A stretch of DNA of 64,000 nt from Diphasiastrum complanatum (lineage: Eukaryota; Streptophyta; Lycopodiopsida; Lycopodiales; Lycopodiaceae), in the NCBI GenBank assembly GCA_029204225.1, contig CM055093.1:18127041-18191040 (forward strand), written 5' to 3'. Position numbers and translations under genes: made by a program. The notes below the pieces were generated by a model, which worked only from the letters and a program-made list of their open reading frames with translations, was not told the origin of the DNA and searched no databases. Below are positions 22,841 to 33,356 of this stretch, in pieces; position 1 is the stretch's first letter, and the number at the start of each line of letters is the position of its first letter.

Positions 22841-24100
22841 TATTCTCCCAATAAAAACTTGTAGTGCTTCATTAAAAGTAGGCACTTTTTGACATTTTTT
22901 TTTATTGCAAATTAGAAAATCCTTAAAAAAAATATCATGACTTTGGCCTAAAACTAGGACCATTAAAAAATACCGAAAAAGGTTACTCTTTTTTAAGTCA
23001 AATTCCCAAAACAAATGTCATCATGTTTACGGTATGTGAAATTTTTACTTGACCTTGGATGATCTCCTAGATCTAAAGTCCATAATGGATTCTTCCTCAA
23101 GCATTGGACTCTCATTGTGTGGTCAAGTGTTTTGCTTTTCATATGTTCGCCAAAGTCCATAATGTGCTCTTTCTTTTTTACTCTCATCCTAAATACCAAA
23201 CAAGAATTGGCCTCTCGTTGTGTGTGAAATGTTTTTCTTTTTTAGTACGTTCTTTAATCAATATTAGTACGTGGGACTTTTCCTTGGCCCTTTGATGAGC
23301 CCCTAGATACAAAATCCATAAGAGGCTATTTTTTTTTTCTCTCATTGTGTGGTGAAAGGGTTTTGCTTTTCGTAAGTCTAATAATTTAGGGGGGGGGGGG
23401 TCACCCTTTGAGGCCATTCCGCTAGGCAAGGGCCTTCGATCGAGGGCGGTAGGCTGAGGTGGAACGCCCTTCCCACGATGGAATGGCCGAGGAGCTAACC
23501 TTTTGCAGCGTGAAAACTTTTTTTATTTTTTTGTCTTTTTTTTGTCGTACGTTTTTTTTACATGAACTTCTGCAATCCCAAAAAGTGGATGTAAAAAAGT
23601 TATAAAAGAAAGAGGCTACTCCTTTTTCTCAATGTTAATTCAAGAGACAACTTGACTCTCCAGCTTACGAGTCAGTAATGGATACCTGTTGCATATTATG
23701 CCCATTTTCACATAAATTAAAAAGCAAAAAATGCATGCGTTTTTTTCAAAGGTAGATTTTGCTTTTTTTTTGGCCTGTGCCCGTCCGTACGGATTTCGTA
23801 CAATTGCCACATGGCACATTTGTGTTGGTCAATCAAAGTCAAACCTGCCTATTATGCTTCGGAATGTGCTTCTGAAATTTTTTTCAGATATCCATTACGC
23901 AATGGAAGGAGCCGAGCAAAGGCTATTCTGCCCGGTTCGGCTTTCCAAAAAAATTTGGGCTCGACCCCTCCGGGCCTCGCCCAAATTGTTTTGGAAATCC
24001 TTAGAATGCAAAATGGTTTATGCCCGGATCCTTCATAATACATTAATGCCTTGCATCGTCAAAATGCCGTGTATCATCTAAAATTGAAATGACTAGCATG
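22841..24100. repeat. Intergenic region with degenerate repeats, G-run and hairpins
   Basis: Three diverged units share TCTCATTGTGTGGT and TTTTGCTTTTC (about 23060-23160, 23165-23250, 23290-23370). A 12-G homopolymer is at 23389-23400. A 77-nt inverted-repeat segment is at 23412-23488 and a second stem at 23944-23995. The open frames at 23731-24081 and 23811-24038 show no domain. This is also the upstream region of the receptor kinase gene. Confidence 0.5.
23412..23488. other. 77-nt inverted-repeat segment
   Basis: The ends pair perfectly (GGCCATTCC with GGAATGGCC), and an inner AGGGCG/CGCCCT pair is also possible. It is GC-rich within an AT-rich spacer. It lacks the arm arrangement of a tRNA on either strand. 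The function is unknown. Confidence 0.45.
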
Positions 24101-24272
24101 ACTTGAAAATAGTGGCTGCAGCGCTAGGAGAATTAAGACCAGGTTTGCGATTGCAGGATGAGCAAGGGAGAGCACAGATAGGGAACAGAGTCCAGAGGAC
24201 TCGCTCCAGACGGTGAATGCATTCATTGTTGGAGAGGCTGAAAGCTTTTGGAGTAAGCCCAGCACCAAGAAT

Positions 24273-26680
24273 ATGTCCGTCAGCGTTGCGACACGGCTGC
24301 TTGGTTTCCAGTTTGTGTTGGGTGTTGTGAGCTTTAGTTGCTGCTTCTCTAGTGATCCGAATGTGCAGAATGACAGATTTGTGCTGGGAAGTTTCACGTC
24401 AACCAAGAGCTTCCAAGAAGAGGCAAGCTTCACCAGGATCAATAGTTTCCATGAAGAATCAGAAGCAGATGCTACCCCAAAGGATAGGGAGGCGCTGTTG
24501 GCTTTTAAGAGAGGCGTGGTGGACGATCCAATGGGAGCTTTGAAGGACTGGAATGAGCAATCCATGTGCTGCAAATGGCATGGAGTCCAATGTGGAGTGG
24601 TTGATGGGAATCTGAAGAGGGTGATTAGCTTAAAGCTGCCTTCAAGCCATTTGAAAGGATTGATATCGCCGCTTATTGCTGAGCTATCAGAGCTGCGTCA
24701 CTTGGATCTTTCCGATAACAGTCTCAGCGGCCCCATCACCTGGGAGCTATGCGCTTGAGGCATCTCCGGATACTCTCCCTCTCTATGAATCAGCTATCCA
24801 GCGAATTTAATGATCTATTCTTTCAACCACATGGAAAGAAGCTGAAAACTTTACCCGAAGAGAAATTTACTGAGTGTAGCGAATGCGCCGTCGATCCGTA
24901 TCCTCAGCTTCAAGTTTTGGATCTTTCCTACAACTTTCTGACTGGCGTCATCTCCGAGAAGCTAGGCCAGTATGCGAATCTGAGAGAGGTTAGGCTGGGC
25001 AATAACAGGCTCACGGGAGCTATTCCTGCTAGCTTGGGGTCTCTCAGGCTCTTAGCTGTTCTCTCACTGGAAAATAATCTATTGGAGAGCTCCATCCCTG
25101 TACAATTAAACAACTGCCACAATCTACAGTATCTGGACGTCTCCAACAATCTCCTCGCAGGAGAAGTTCCTGCTGCGCTTATGCAGCTTCAAGGGCATCA
25201 CTACTTGAATTTGTCAAATAATCGACTAAAGTACGGACGGATTCCCCACTTTCAATGGATAGATCAAAAGTCCATCTTCAGGGGGAACACATATTCCAGC
25301 GAGTGGCCACTCAGATTCTCCTATGTCAAATCTGCACTAGTGCATTTGCAGAACGTGCTCTCTCGATTTTCCCGGATCATAACCTTTAGCAATTCTCCAG
25401 CAATGCAGCGACCCCAGATGGCGAACAGGGCGAACAGGCGATGGTTGATCGCAGCAGAAGTAAAGAGCACTGCGATTGCACGGCCAGCAGCCGCACCAGC
25501 GTCTTCACCTGTAGCCGCGGTAGGGCCTTCACCTGTAGCAACAGCGCCATCTCCATCTGCAGTCAGACGGAAACGCCATACTGCAAGAAGGTGGGCGTTA
25601 GGATTGATATTAGGGCTTCGGGCAGGCATTCTATCAGGGATGACCTTTGGCGTGACTACCCGCCTAGTTCAATCTTGTAGGAAGAAATCATCCTTAAGTT
25701 CTGGCCCGACCATCTTCCATCCACATATCAAGCCCAAGCATCTCGCGTTTCTGGAAAAAGAAGAGACTTTGATGAGTCAAAGTAACTTTCTGGGGAAAGG
25801 CGCCAGTGGGCAAGTCTACAAAGCCTGTCTTCAGAATCGAATGGTGGGGGCAATAAAAATAATTCCAATCCGCTCAGCAGCCTCAGCTGAAGAGGAGACG
25901 GATGCCAAGGCAGTCGCGGAGGATAATTCTGTTGACAAGACGCTGGTCCGAGCAGAGCTTGAAACTGTAGGCCAAATCAGGCACAAAAATCTGGTGGCAT
26001 TGCTGGCCTACGTCATCAGACCTGATGCGCACCTATTGATCTATCAATACATGTGGAACGGCAGCCTGTATGATGTCATGAGGAAGGTGAGAGAGGGCGA
26101 AATGGAGCTAAATTGGTCGGCTCGTTACAGGATCGCTGTCAACATTGCTACAGGATTGAAGTATCTCCATTTTGACTGCAGTCCTCGAATTGTGCACCGA
26201 GACATCAAGCCCAGTAACATCCTTCTGGACGAGGATATGGAAGCCCATTTGGGTGATTTTGGGTTGGCAAGGCAGATCCCAGATGATAAAACCCACATCA
26301 CTACAGGTGTGTCAGGAACTGTTGGCTACATTCCACCTGAGTATCACCAAACTTGCAGGTTTACAGAAGCTGGAGATATGTACAGCTTTGGCGTTGTTCT
26401 GGCTGTGCTATTGACAGGGAGAGAACCTACAGATGAGAGTTTAAAAAATGAACCTGGTGGATCTATCATACCCTGGATGGTGTATCATCTGCACGAGGGC
26501 ACCATTGAAGATGTCCTTGACCCCAAACTAGCAGATTCGAGCCTAGAAGTGGAGAAAATGAAACTGGTAATCAAGGTTGCTTTGTTTTGCACACTAGATA
26601 ATGCTACTGAAAGGCCTTCGAGCAAGGATGTCCTTGCAATGCTGGAACAAATACCTCGGAATATTCAGGAGATGCTCTAA
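24273..26680 (+). CDS. SOBIR1-like: SOBIR1-like LRR receptor-like kinase, with a frameshift
   Basis: SOBIR1 is a plasma-membrane adaptor kinase that pairs with LRR receptor-like proteins to start immune signalling. I chose the Met at 24273 because a signal peptide follows at once (hydrophobic residues 8-27). An LRR N-terminal cap (DREALLAFK, WNEQSMCCKW) and about eight LRRs follow. In the second frame (from 24749) there is a Pro/Ala-rich stretch (246-270), a transmembrane helix (282-309) with GLILGLRAGILSG, and a kinase with GKGASGQV (349-356), Lys370, HRDIKPSN (483-490), DFG (503-505) and PPE in place of APE. GTVGYIPPEYHQT and FCTLDNATERPSSKDV closely match SOBIR1. The first frame stops at 24756 and the second overlaps it, so one base seems lost near 24750. 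This may be a true lesion or a sequence error. The locus has no intron. Confidence 0.85.
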
Positions 26681-27080
26681 TGGGCCCATTCTAGTAATGA
26701 ATATCGTTCATATGTTGATATATAGTGAGGATATGAATCTGAAACTAACACGTTGTAGGAATCAGCGCTTTTGATCTTCACACACATCGTGGCCACATAG
26801 CACAAGATTCTCTGTTCAAGATCAAGTTTTATGCATTCTATACCTCCAAGTTTACTAGATTTACAACTTGAAAGTGGTAAATGGGCCCATTCTAGTAATG
26901 AATATCGTTCATATGTTGATATATAGTGAGGATATGAATCTGAAACTAACACATTGTAGGAATCAGCGCTTTTGATCTTCACACACATCGTGGCCAGATA
27001 GCACAAGATTCTCTGTTCAAGATCAAGTTTTATGCATTCTATACCTCCAAGTTTACTAGATTTACAACTTGAAAGTGGTA
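26681..27080. repeat. 201-bp tandem duplication downstream of the receptor kinase
   Basis: Copies at 26681-26881 and 26882-27080 begin TGGGCCCATTCTAG and end ACTTGAAAGTGGTA, with only about two or three mismatches by eye. The first starts immediately after the TAA stop, so the likely 3' untranslated region is duplicated. High identity suggests a recent event. Confidence 0.9.
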
Positions 27081-27705
27081 TGGTATTTGTTAGAAACTAT
27101 GAACGATAAGGCACTTTCTCAAAAATTGCTCTACGCAAAGTTGCAAGCTTACTTCCGAAGAGTCCCGGACGCACTTTATAGGACACCCGCTACTATACTT
27201 ATATGCATCTTGGTTTCTAAGGGGAGCTAGAACCTTGGGACCAAGACGTGTACTCAAACAAGGCTCAATGAGCCCAAAGTAAGCATTGTTTTTATATATA
27301 TATAGAAAACATAGCATAAAGTGCATTGCATAAAAAGTGAAGTCATAGACATAGAATACCTCTATAGCTATTTCAAAATGTCTTGTATGACCTTCACATA
27401 TTTTTAATACAAGAAGAGTGTCTTGCATTACATCACTTGGTAATACTTTCTAATTAAACTGATAATGAATCTTGTTTCGGACATGGATGACAATTGATGC
27501 TCAGCTATGACGCATGTCTTCCTCACTGAACTAACCCGTGCGGTTGTGTTTTGTGAGATGGTGGCAGGTAACAGCGGGGTATCCTAAAACTTGCTTCACT
27601 TTATGGTGCTTTGTATTGTAAGTTCTTTTCAGCTTTGTTTAAATCTATTATGCTATAAGCCGAAAGGATTGAAAGGATTTGGTCAAGGGGGACTATGATT
27701 TATGT

Positions 27706-27710
<5 letters not shown>
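27081..27710. other. Spacer, no gene seen
   Basis: Only short open frames without domains (for example 27090-27428, minus). AT-rich. Confidence 0.5.

Positions 27711-27777
<67 letters not shown>
27711..27777. repeat. Compound microsatellite (TC)n(AC)n
   Basis: About 19 TC units are followed without break by about 14 AC units. Confidence 0.97.
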
Positions 27778-27779
<2 letters not shown>

Positions 27780-27994
27780 GCATAACAATATTCAATCCAA
27801 AACAATTAACAAATCCAAATAATAGCAAAATCATAAGAAAACATGAGAGATGGAGCAAAAAAAAATAGCAAGGACATCGAATTGCAAATCGGTAGAGTTT
27901 TCACCTTCTTGATTGAACATAAACAATGAATTACAAAGCTCCACTTTATATAGTTGTAGTGGGTATTTCCTATCCACCTTCAACCCTAGACCCT

Positions 27995-28186
27995 AGCACA
28001 AGCAAGCATAGCAAGTACTACCAAAGATCTTCAAATGCTCCATCCTTGGCTTTTTACCAAACAGAATTTCAAATGAACTCGTACCGTCCAAGTTTTCATT
28101 TGAGTACCTATTGCAAACAAAGTAGCACACATCAAAGCTTCATTCCAAAATGACTTAGGAAGATTTGCGCTCACCCTCATGGATTT
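27995..28186 (-). pseudogene. Copia integrase fragment (same family as element 2)
   Basis: The reverse complement matches 18847-19030 closely. It includes the FWNEALMCA segment and the stretch ending HLKIFG-like, and contains one or more frame changes. It is flanked by unrelated sequence on both sides, so it is an isolated piece. Confidence 0.75.
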
Positions 28187-29376
28187 AGCTTATCATTATT
28201 CATAATTGGAGATCATTCACAAGACAGGGCCTGAATCTAGAGCATGATCTAAGCTCTCATGTGATTTTAGGCACATGAACCACAAACCATTCAAGAAAGC
28301 TCTCAAAGAGAAGCTTCAAGAATGCTTAGAATCCAAAACTACCAACCAAAACAAACAATAGCCTCGAAATTTAGCATGACCTCAGCTATTTATAGTGGTC
28401 AGTTGTGCCTCTACTATCATGTTTGGGGCCTTAATCAGCTAAATTGGGCCTTACAACCATTAATACAAATCCATTACTCACAAATATAGCGAGGTTGTCT
28501 GAACCACTTTATTGAAAATCCTATTGACTAAATCTAGTCTAGATTAGCTCCATGGCTATATTTAGCTTATCATTTATTAAGCTCATGGGCTAGTTACATG
28601 CAACACATGACATTAATAGTAATTTGCCCATGTTGATGAGCAAAGAGCAAAAAGAAAAAAAGAAAAGAAAAAAGTCTTTTAAAAAGCATAAAAATGGACT
28701 CAATTTTTCTTTTAGGATTTTCTAACATTTTTCTAATTTTTATTTATTTATTTCCCATTTATTTATAAATAGTCATTGTCTCATACGATTCTTTTTGTTT
28801 CTCCCCCTCTTATCTGAATAATTGTGGTCATGATGTTTTCCCCATTTTTTAATGTCATTCTCCTCTTCCCTATCTATTTTCTACCTCCTCCTAGATCTTC
28901 AGCTAGATCTAGAATAAGACAACTTGCACACCCCATACAAGTGACGATGCACCATGTCCTCCCATCCACGAGGTCACTGACAACCCAACCTAATGCACTA
29001 GAATTTACGACACCATCATGCCTAGTCAAGCCTCCGACGATAATCGGTGTCCCATACGACTAGCCATCACCCTTGGCTCTCCCTAGCATATATCTCATGG
29101 CCTGGAGATACATCTTGGCTAATGCACGTGCTCTCCATCCAAAATTTTGGGTAGACTAATTGAAGGGAAAAAGAGAAACCCCACCACTATATAGACATAG
29201 GTTAGTGGGTGTCATGAAGCCGGTCCCATCGGTGATATGTGACCACCTAGGATGGTCAGCACGACATTCAGATATGTCGATAATGCCACAGACCTACATC
29301 CTACCCCTTGGGAGGCCACCACTTAAGGGCGTATAGTTATGGTACATAATATTTCTTCCCCCATAAAAGCTTCCTT
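28187..29376. other. Spacer with probable LTR of a minus-strand chromovirus
   Basis: Read on the minus strand from 29376, a purine tract (GGGGGAAGAA, about 29363-29354) follows the chromodomain stop. This is what is expected before a 3' LTR, but no clear TG...CA ends can be fixed. 28187-28900 is AT-rich with nothing recognisable; 28640-28690 is an A/G-rich run. Confidence 0.4.
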
Positions 29377-29530
29377 CTATGGGAGAAAGCCAAGGAATCT
29401 AAATTTCAGATCATCCTCCTTTTCCCAGGTGTCCTCGTCATCCGACTTACCTTTGTAATGAATCAGATGTTCAAAAATCAGACAATTTTTCAGTTGCAGG
29501 TCATCGTCATGACTATTGGGAGGATTGGAC
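29377..29530 (-). pseudogene. Chromovirus pol 3' end with chromodomain
   Basis: On the minus strand the sequence encodes LIHYKGKSDDEDTWEKEDDL, then FRFLGFLP and a TAG stop at 29379-29377. The YKGKSDDEDTWE core is the chromodomain signature at the C-terminus of Ty3/Gypsy chromovirus integrases, which guides insertion into chromatin. Upstream sequence is lost within about 150 bp. Confidence 0.75.
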
Positions 29531-29541
29531 ACGGTCTATGA

Positions 29542-30245
29542 TTGGGCCTCGTCTCTTGTAAAAGAGTTATGGGCTGCTTTCGAGTGCCCCTCACGGATCA
29601 CCTGTGGTGGCCTTATCACAGTCATCGCCTACACCCATCTAGAGCAGCTAGGTGTGAAAACACCACCACCCTCCTCACCGTCTGCCAGCCTCTCCTCGCA
29701 GGATCCTCTCGTGCAACTATTGGCCGGTGCCAAATCTCTCCTCCTCTCCTACGCAATCCCCTAAACCACATGCTAGTCCAGCCCATATCAGCAGCCCCAT
29801 TCGCTCTTATTGTTCAAATAGCATCCCTTGTGCATAACCCTGTACGCACTGTCATCTCAAGCCCCATCACATCTGCCATCGCCACCTCAATCTCCCTATC
29901 TATCTCTATTCCATTTGTTTCGTCTCCTGTTCGCCCCACTCTCATTTCTACCGTCATTCTTCCACTTATCTCTGTTGTCACCCCATAGTTACACCTGTTT
30001 CTATTACCATTGTTTCTTTGCCAATCACCATCATCTCTGCCACTACACCCCTTCAGCCACCCCTCGTAACTTTGCCACCATCGGCTAGTTGGGTTACTCA
30101 AGCACTGGGTTGCTGGACCGCCTTAACGGGCCTCCAGAATCAACTTTACCAAATGCTCTCTGAAAGAGCTACTAAGCAATCTTGCGGCCAAGTGGTAGCG
30201 GGGCAAACGCTGCAGGTCTTGACTGATCAGGTAGTGTAGTCGAAT

Positions 30246-30335
<90 letters not shown>

Positions 30336-31019
30336 GAGAGCCAACCGGAGCTGGTCCATCAATTGACCGAGCAACTCAAAAAAGTAGAGCAAGCAGCACA
30401 ACAATAGCAGTAGCTTGTGGTCGCCCTGCAGGCCCAGGTTCTTCAAGAAAAGACAACGCGACAAACTTATCAATTTGACCGCCAACATCTCGTCCTGAAA
30501 CAAACAACACTAGAACAAGAATGAGAATCTCTTCAAGCTTCCGAGAGATCACTCAAGGATTATGTCTGCCAACTGGAGCGTAATATCTCAAAAGAGTAGA
30601 CAGAGAATCAGCGAGCCCAAGCCAATTTCAAGACTCAATAGGCGGCCTTGGAGTTGAAAGTCCAACAAGCAGACTAGTAGGTGCAGGCCTTCCAGACTAC
30701 CCTAGATTAGATGGTAGTGGCAATAGAAGATGAATCACCGGCCTCTCAGAAATTGCAGAGAAAGCACGTCGAATATTACAAAGACCATTCTGGCCGGTTG
30801 CTGCAAACATACCAGGATCAGCAAAAGCTTCATGAAGCTGAGCTCCATGCCAAAGATATCGAGCTGGCAACCCTACGGGCCATGCTCCAAGAAGACGGGC
30901 AAGTGTTCCAAGAAGCAGAAGGCCAGTTGAGAACCCTCAAAAAGCAGTTCAAGGCTGTTCTAGAGTTTTTCACCTTTTTTAGACGACAACTTATCTCTTA
31001 TTTTTCAGTATTTGATTAG
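29542..31019 (+). pseudogene. Decayed coiled-coil ORF of unknown function with a GA microsatellite in frame
   Basis: A Ser/Thr/Pro-rich part (29542-29980), a frameshift near 29985 and then one frame to 31019 that is rich in Gln, Leu, Glu and Lys with heptad-like spacing, for example LKDYVCQLER and QDQQKLHEAELHAKDIELA. That frame is cut by nine stops (30237, 30405, 30411, 30522, 30597, 30639, 30675, 30678, 30708). The (GA)n tract at 30248-30331 lies in frame and would read as Glu-Arg repeats. I do not recognise the family. It lies between retrotransposon fragments, so a gag-like or accessory retroelement protein is possible. Confidence 0.5.
30248..30331. repeat. (GA)n microsatellite, 84 bp
   Basis: Uninterrupted GA repeats inside the coiled-coil pseudogene frame. 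Confidence 0.97.
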
Positions 31020-31077
31020 ACTAGCTTTTTATTATTTTTCTCTGCCATTCCCCGATTCCCCCCTCTCTAATTCTGAT

Positions 31078-32540
31078 GTCATTCATATTTATCAGATGGC
31101 ATCGGAGGTCAATAAAAATATTTTTGTTTTTGTCGTCCTTATCGGCTTTATCCATATTAAGGATTTCGGCTCTTTTTGTGATGTTTTTGAGAGTCCTCCC
31201 TTCCGTTTTGTAGCCAGCCTTTGTGCCATCATTAATTTTTTACATGATCGATGCTTCCAATTGGAGCTAGATTCGATGCATCAACCTCCCCCTTCGCTCC
31301 ACCCCCATTCATCCCTTCATCTTCACAACACCAACAGGCATGATATGTGTCCAAATATCACCCCATAGGATCAGAGAAGCCTTCCAATGCCCTCGTTGAG
31401 CACATTAAGCACTGTCACACCACCGCCACCACACTCCCTGATGCTCTTCGCCTCGCTTATAATGAGTTTTGAGCACTGTATTATGACTGTCAACAATATC
31501 AACCCTCATTGTCTGCTATAACGCAGCCTTGGCTCATTATAACACCATTGTTCAAGATCCATCTACCTGGTATCCTTGCCAGATTTATGAATTTCCATTC
31601 ATCGAATCCGCCTCCACCTTCGACTTTCATCAACTTCAGCTAACCTTTTCTCACTTCGACCTCAACACTGGCGGAGATCGCACCTGTAACCATGACCTTC
31701 TGTTTGACTTTCAGGAAGCCACCACTACCTCCTCTCAAATCAATTCTAACATGCCCGCATTAGAGATTGCATCTCCGTCTTGCGGCATTTCACCATCTCA
31801 CGTCTCTTCTCCACCTCTCACCACTTCACCCCCTAAATCTGATCTTCCAACTACCTCCACAATTCCTCCTCGCCCAATGGATAACCTCCCTGATCTTGTG
31901 GTAGTGCACAAACATTGGTATCACAAAATTTCTATGGTATCTGACTCAGAGCAGCCGGCCCTCTTTGAAAAGCAATATCCAAACGTCACTACCAAAGGCG
32001 GCTACACATTACCAGGAAAGATCAAGGAGCTACTCCATAAGAAGCCGGTCGATCTCCTTTCACTCCTACATCCTCAAGCAGAATGGAGGAAAGCGGCACT
32101 ATTACGCAACCCAGAGCTGATCAAAGAATATCTCATGGCTCCTACGGTCCTATGGGCAGGTCCAACATACCATCCAATGCCTGGACGATGATCTTGGATA
32201 GCCTTGCAGACTCCCAACATCAAGGCATACAACTGGCCAGTCATAAAGTCAGCAAAGGGTTGGAGCACAACCATTGATTTTCAACGAGCGCTCAACCACT
32301 TTCTGACAAACGCGGCTAATTCTCCATATCCCATTGTACTGGAAGCCTATTACAACGTGCAAACATTACTCACAATTTCCAATGTCAAAACCAGATAGGA
32401 TATGTGTTTTGGAGAGTACTATTTCGACCCAAATAAAGTCTTCAAAGCAACGGCAATCGTGGACCAGATTTCCTTGTACAGGACCTACCATCGCTTGTTT
32501 TCAATGTCATTTGTCAATATAGTGAGGCTGAAAACCTAGT
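31078..32540 (+). pseudogene. Unrecognised decayed ORF, downstream of the coiled-coil ORF
   Basis: The longest intact piece is 31529-32191 (220 codons). It has a Pro/Ser/Thr-rich middle, then a segment with KHWYHKIS, YPNVTTKGGYTLPGKIKELL and LLHPQAEWRKAALLRNPELI. Plausible continuations lie in other frames before it (31380-31530) and after it (32204-32520, with YFDPNKVFKATAIVDQIS). The frame changes suggest one protein of about 450 residues that has decayed. No family is recognised. The position between a chromovirus end and a Copia RNase H piece suggests mobile-element origin. Confidence 0.4.
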
Positions 32541-33264
32541 ACACGCATCAAAAGAACCGCAAAGCCGAAGATGCAAAGGTCCAACAACTCGAAAAGGGAA
32601 AATGACTAGAAAAGCCTCTCTGAAGCAGATCTCACACCTGGTATCTTTTTTAAAAAAAAGTTCAGAAAAAGCATATAAGGACTCACCGTTATTTTTATTG
32701 TTACCTCGTTTTTCTACTTTTTTTTCTCTTTTTATTTATTCCCCTGAGCATATACCTTATTGTTAAAAAAATACCGTGTTTTACTAGGAAGACCATGGTT
32801 GAGAACTGCACAAGTAGTACACACTGGGGTAAGGGAAAACTCACCCTTGAAAACAAAGATCAGGCTGTAAAGGTTGATCCAACCACATGGGCGGTAAAAC
32901 CTACTGCACCCAAGGCTGATGATGGATCATCCACGACAGATCACACGATAGATCATCCAAGGCAAGCCAAGTAGCGTCGAATCGCCATTAGAGGTGGGGC
33001 CCCTTGACCCTTTTAGTACGTTTTGGCTGGACCAACCCCCCGTCAAATTAGGCCCTAACACTCTTCTCTTTCACCCTCAACCATGATGAATGCTAGTGTA
33101 GTGGAGTAGAGTTAATGGTGGGTAGTGTTACTGTTGAGTAAAGTTAAGGGAGAAAGTAGAGATCTATCTAAAAGTAGCATCTATTCATAGTTAGGCACCT
33201 ATCCAGTGTTCTAACCCTTTGTTGACAGGTGGAAGGGCTATACTACGTGAGACCATTGACCCTA
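32541..33264. other. Spacer, no gene seen
   Basis: Contains a C/T-rich stretch (32690-32750) and repeated GATCATCCA/GATCACACGAT words (32920-32965). No supported ORF. Confidence 0.4.
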
Positions 33265-33356
33265 CAGACAATTGCCCAAACCAATGACGACATTGCCATT
33301 CGACTCATCAAAGATCCAAAGCTCAGGGCAGCATCAGAGATCCTCGTGGCCATGGT
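33265..33356 (+). pseudogene. Copia RNase H fragment
   Basis: It encodes TNDDIAIRLIKDPKLRAASE, closely related to the RNase H relic at 16570-16640. In Copia elements this region carries one of the acidic active-site residues. It is an isolated fragment of about 30 codons. Confidence 0.7.

Noticed and set aside
23389-23400. G-quadruplex at the 12-G run
   Set aside because: It is a single homopolymer without four separated G-tracts; it may also be a sequencing artefact.
23412-23488. A tRNA gene (77 nt with paired ends and TTCGATC)
   Set aside because: The TTCGATC lies in the wrong place for a T-loop, and no proper D or anticodon arms form on either strand.
24074-24574. 166-codon minus-strand frame opposite the receptor kinase
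   Set aside because: It is the antisense shadow of a well-supported LRR coding region.
25321-25629. 102-codon minus-strand frame in the kinase gene
   Set aside because: It is antisense to the Pro/Ala-rich and transmembrane part; its Ala-rich composition simply mirrors the real gene.
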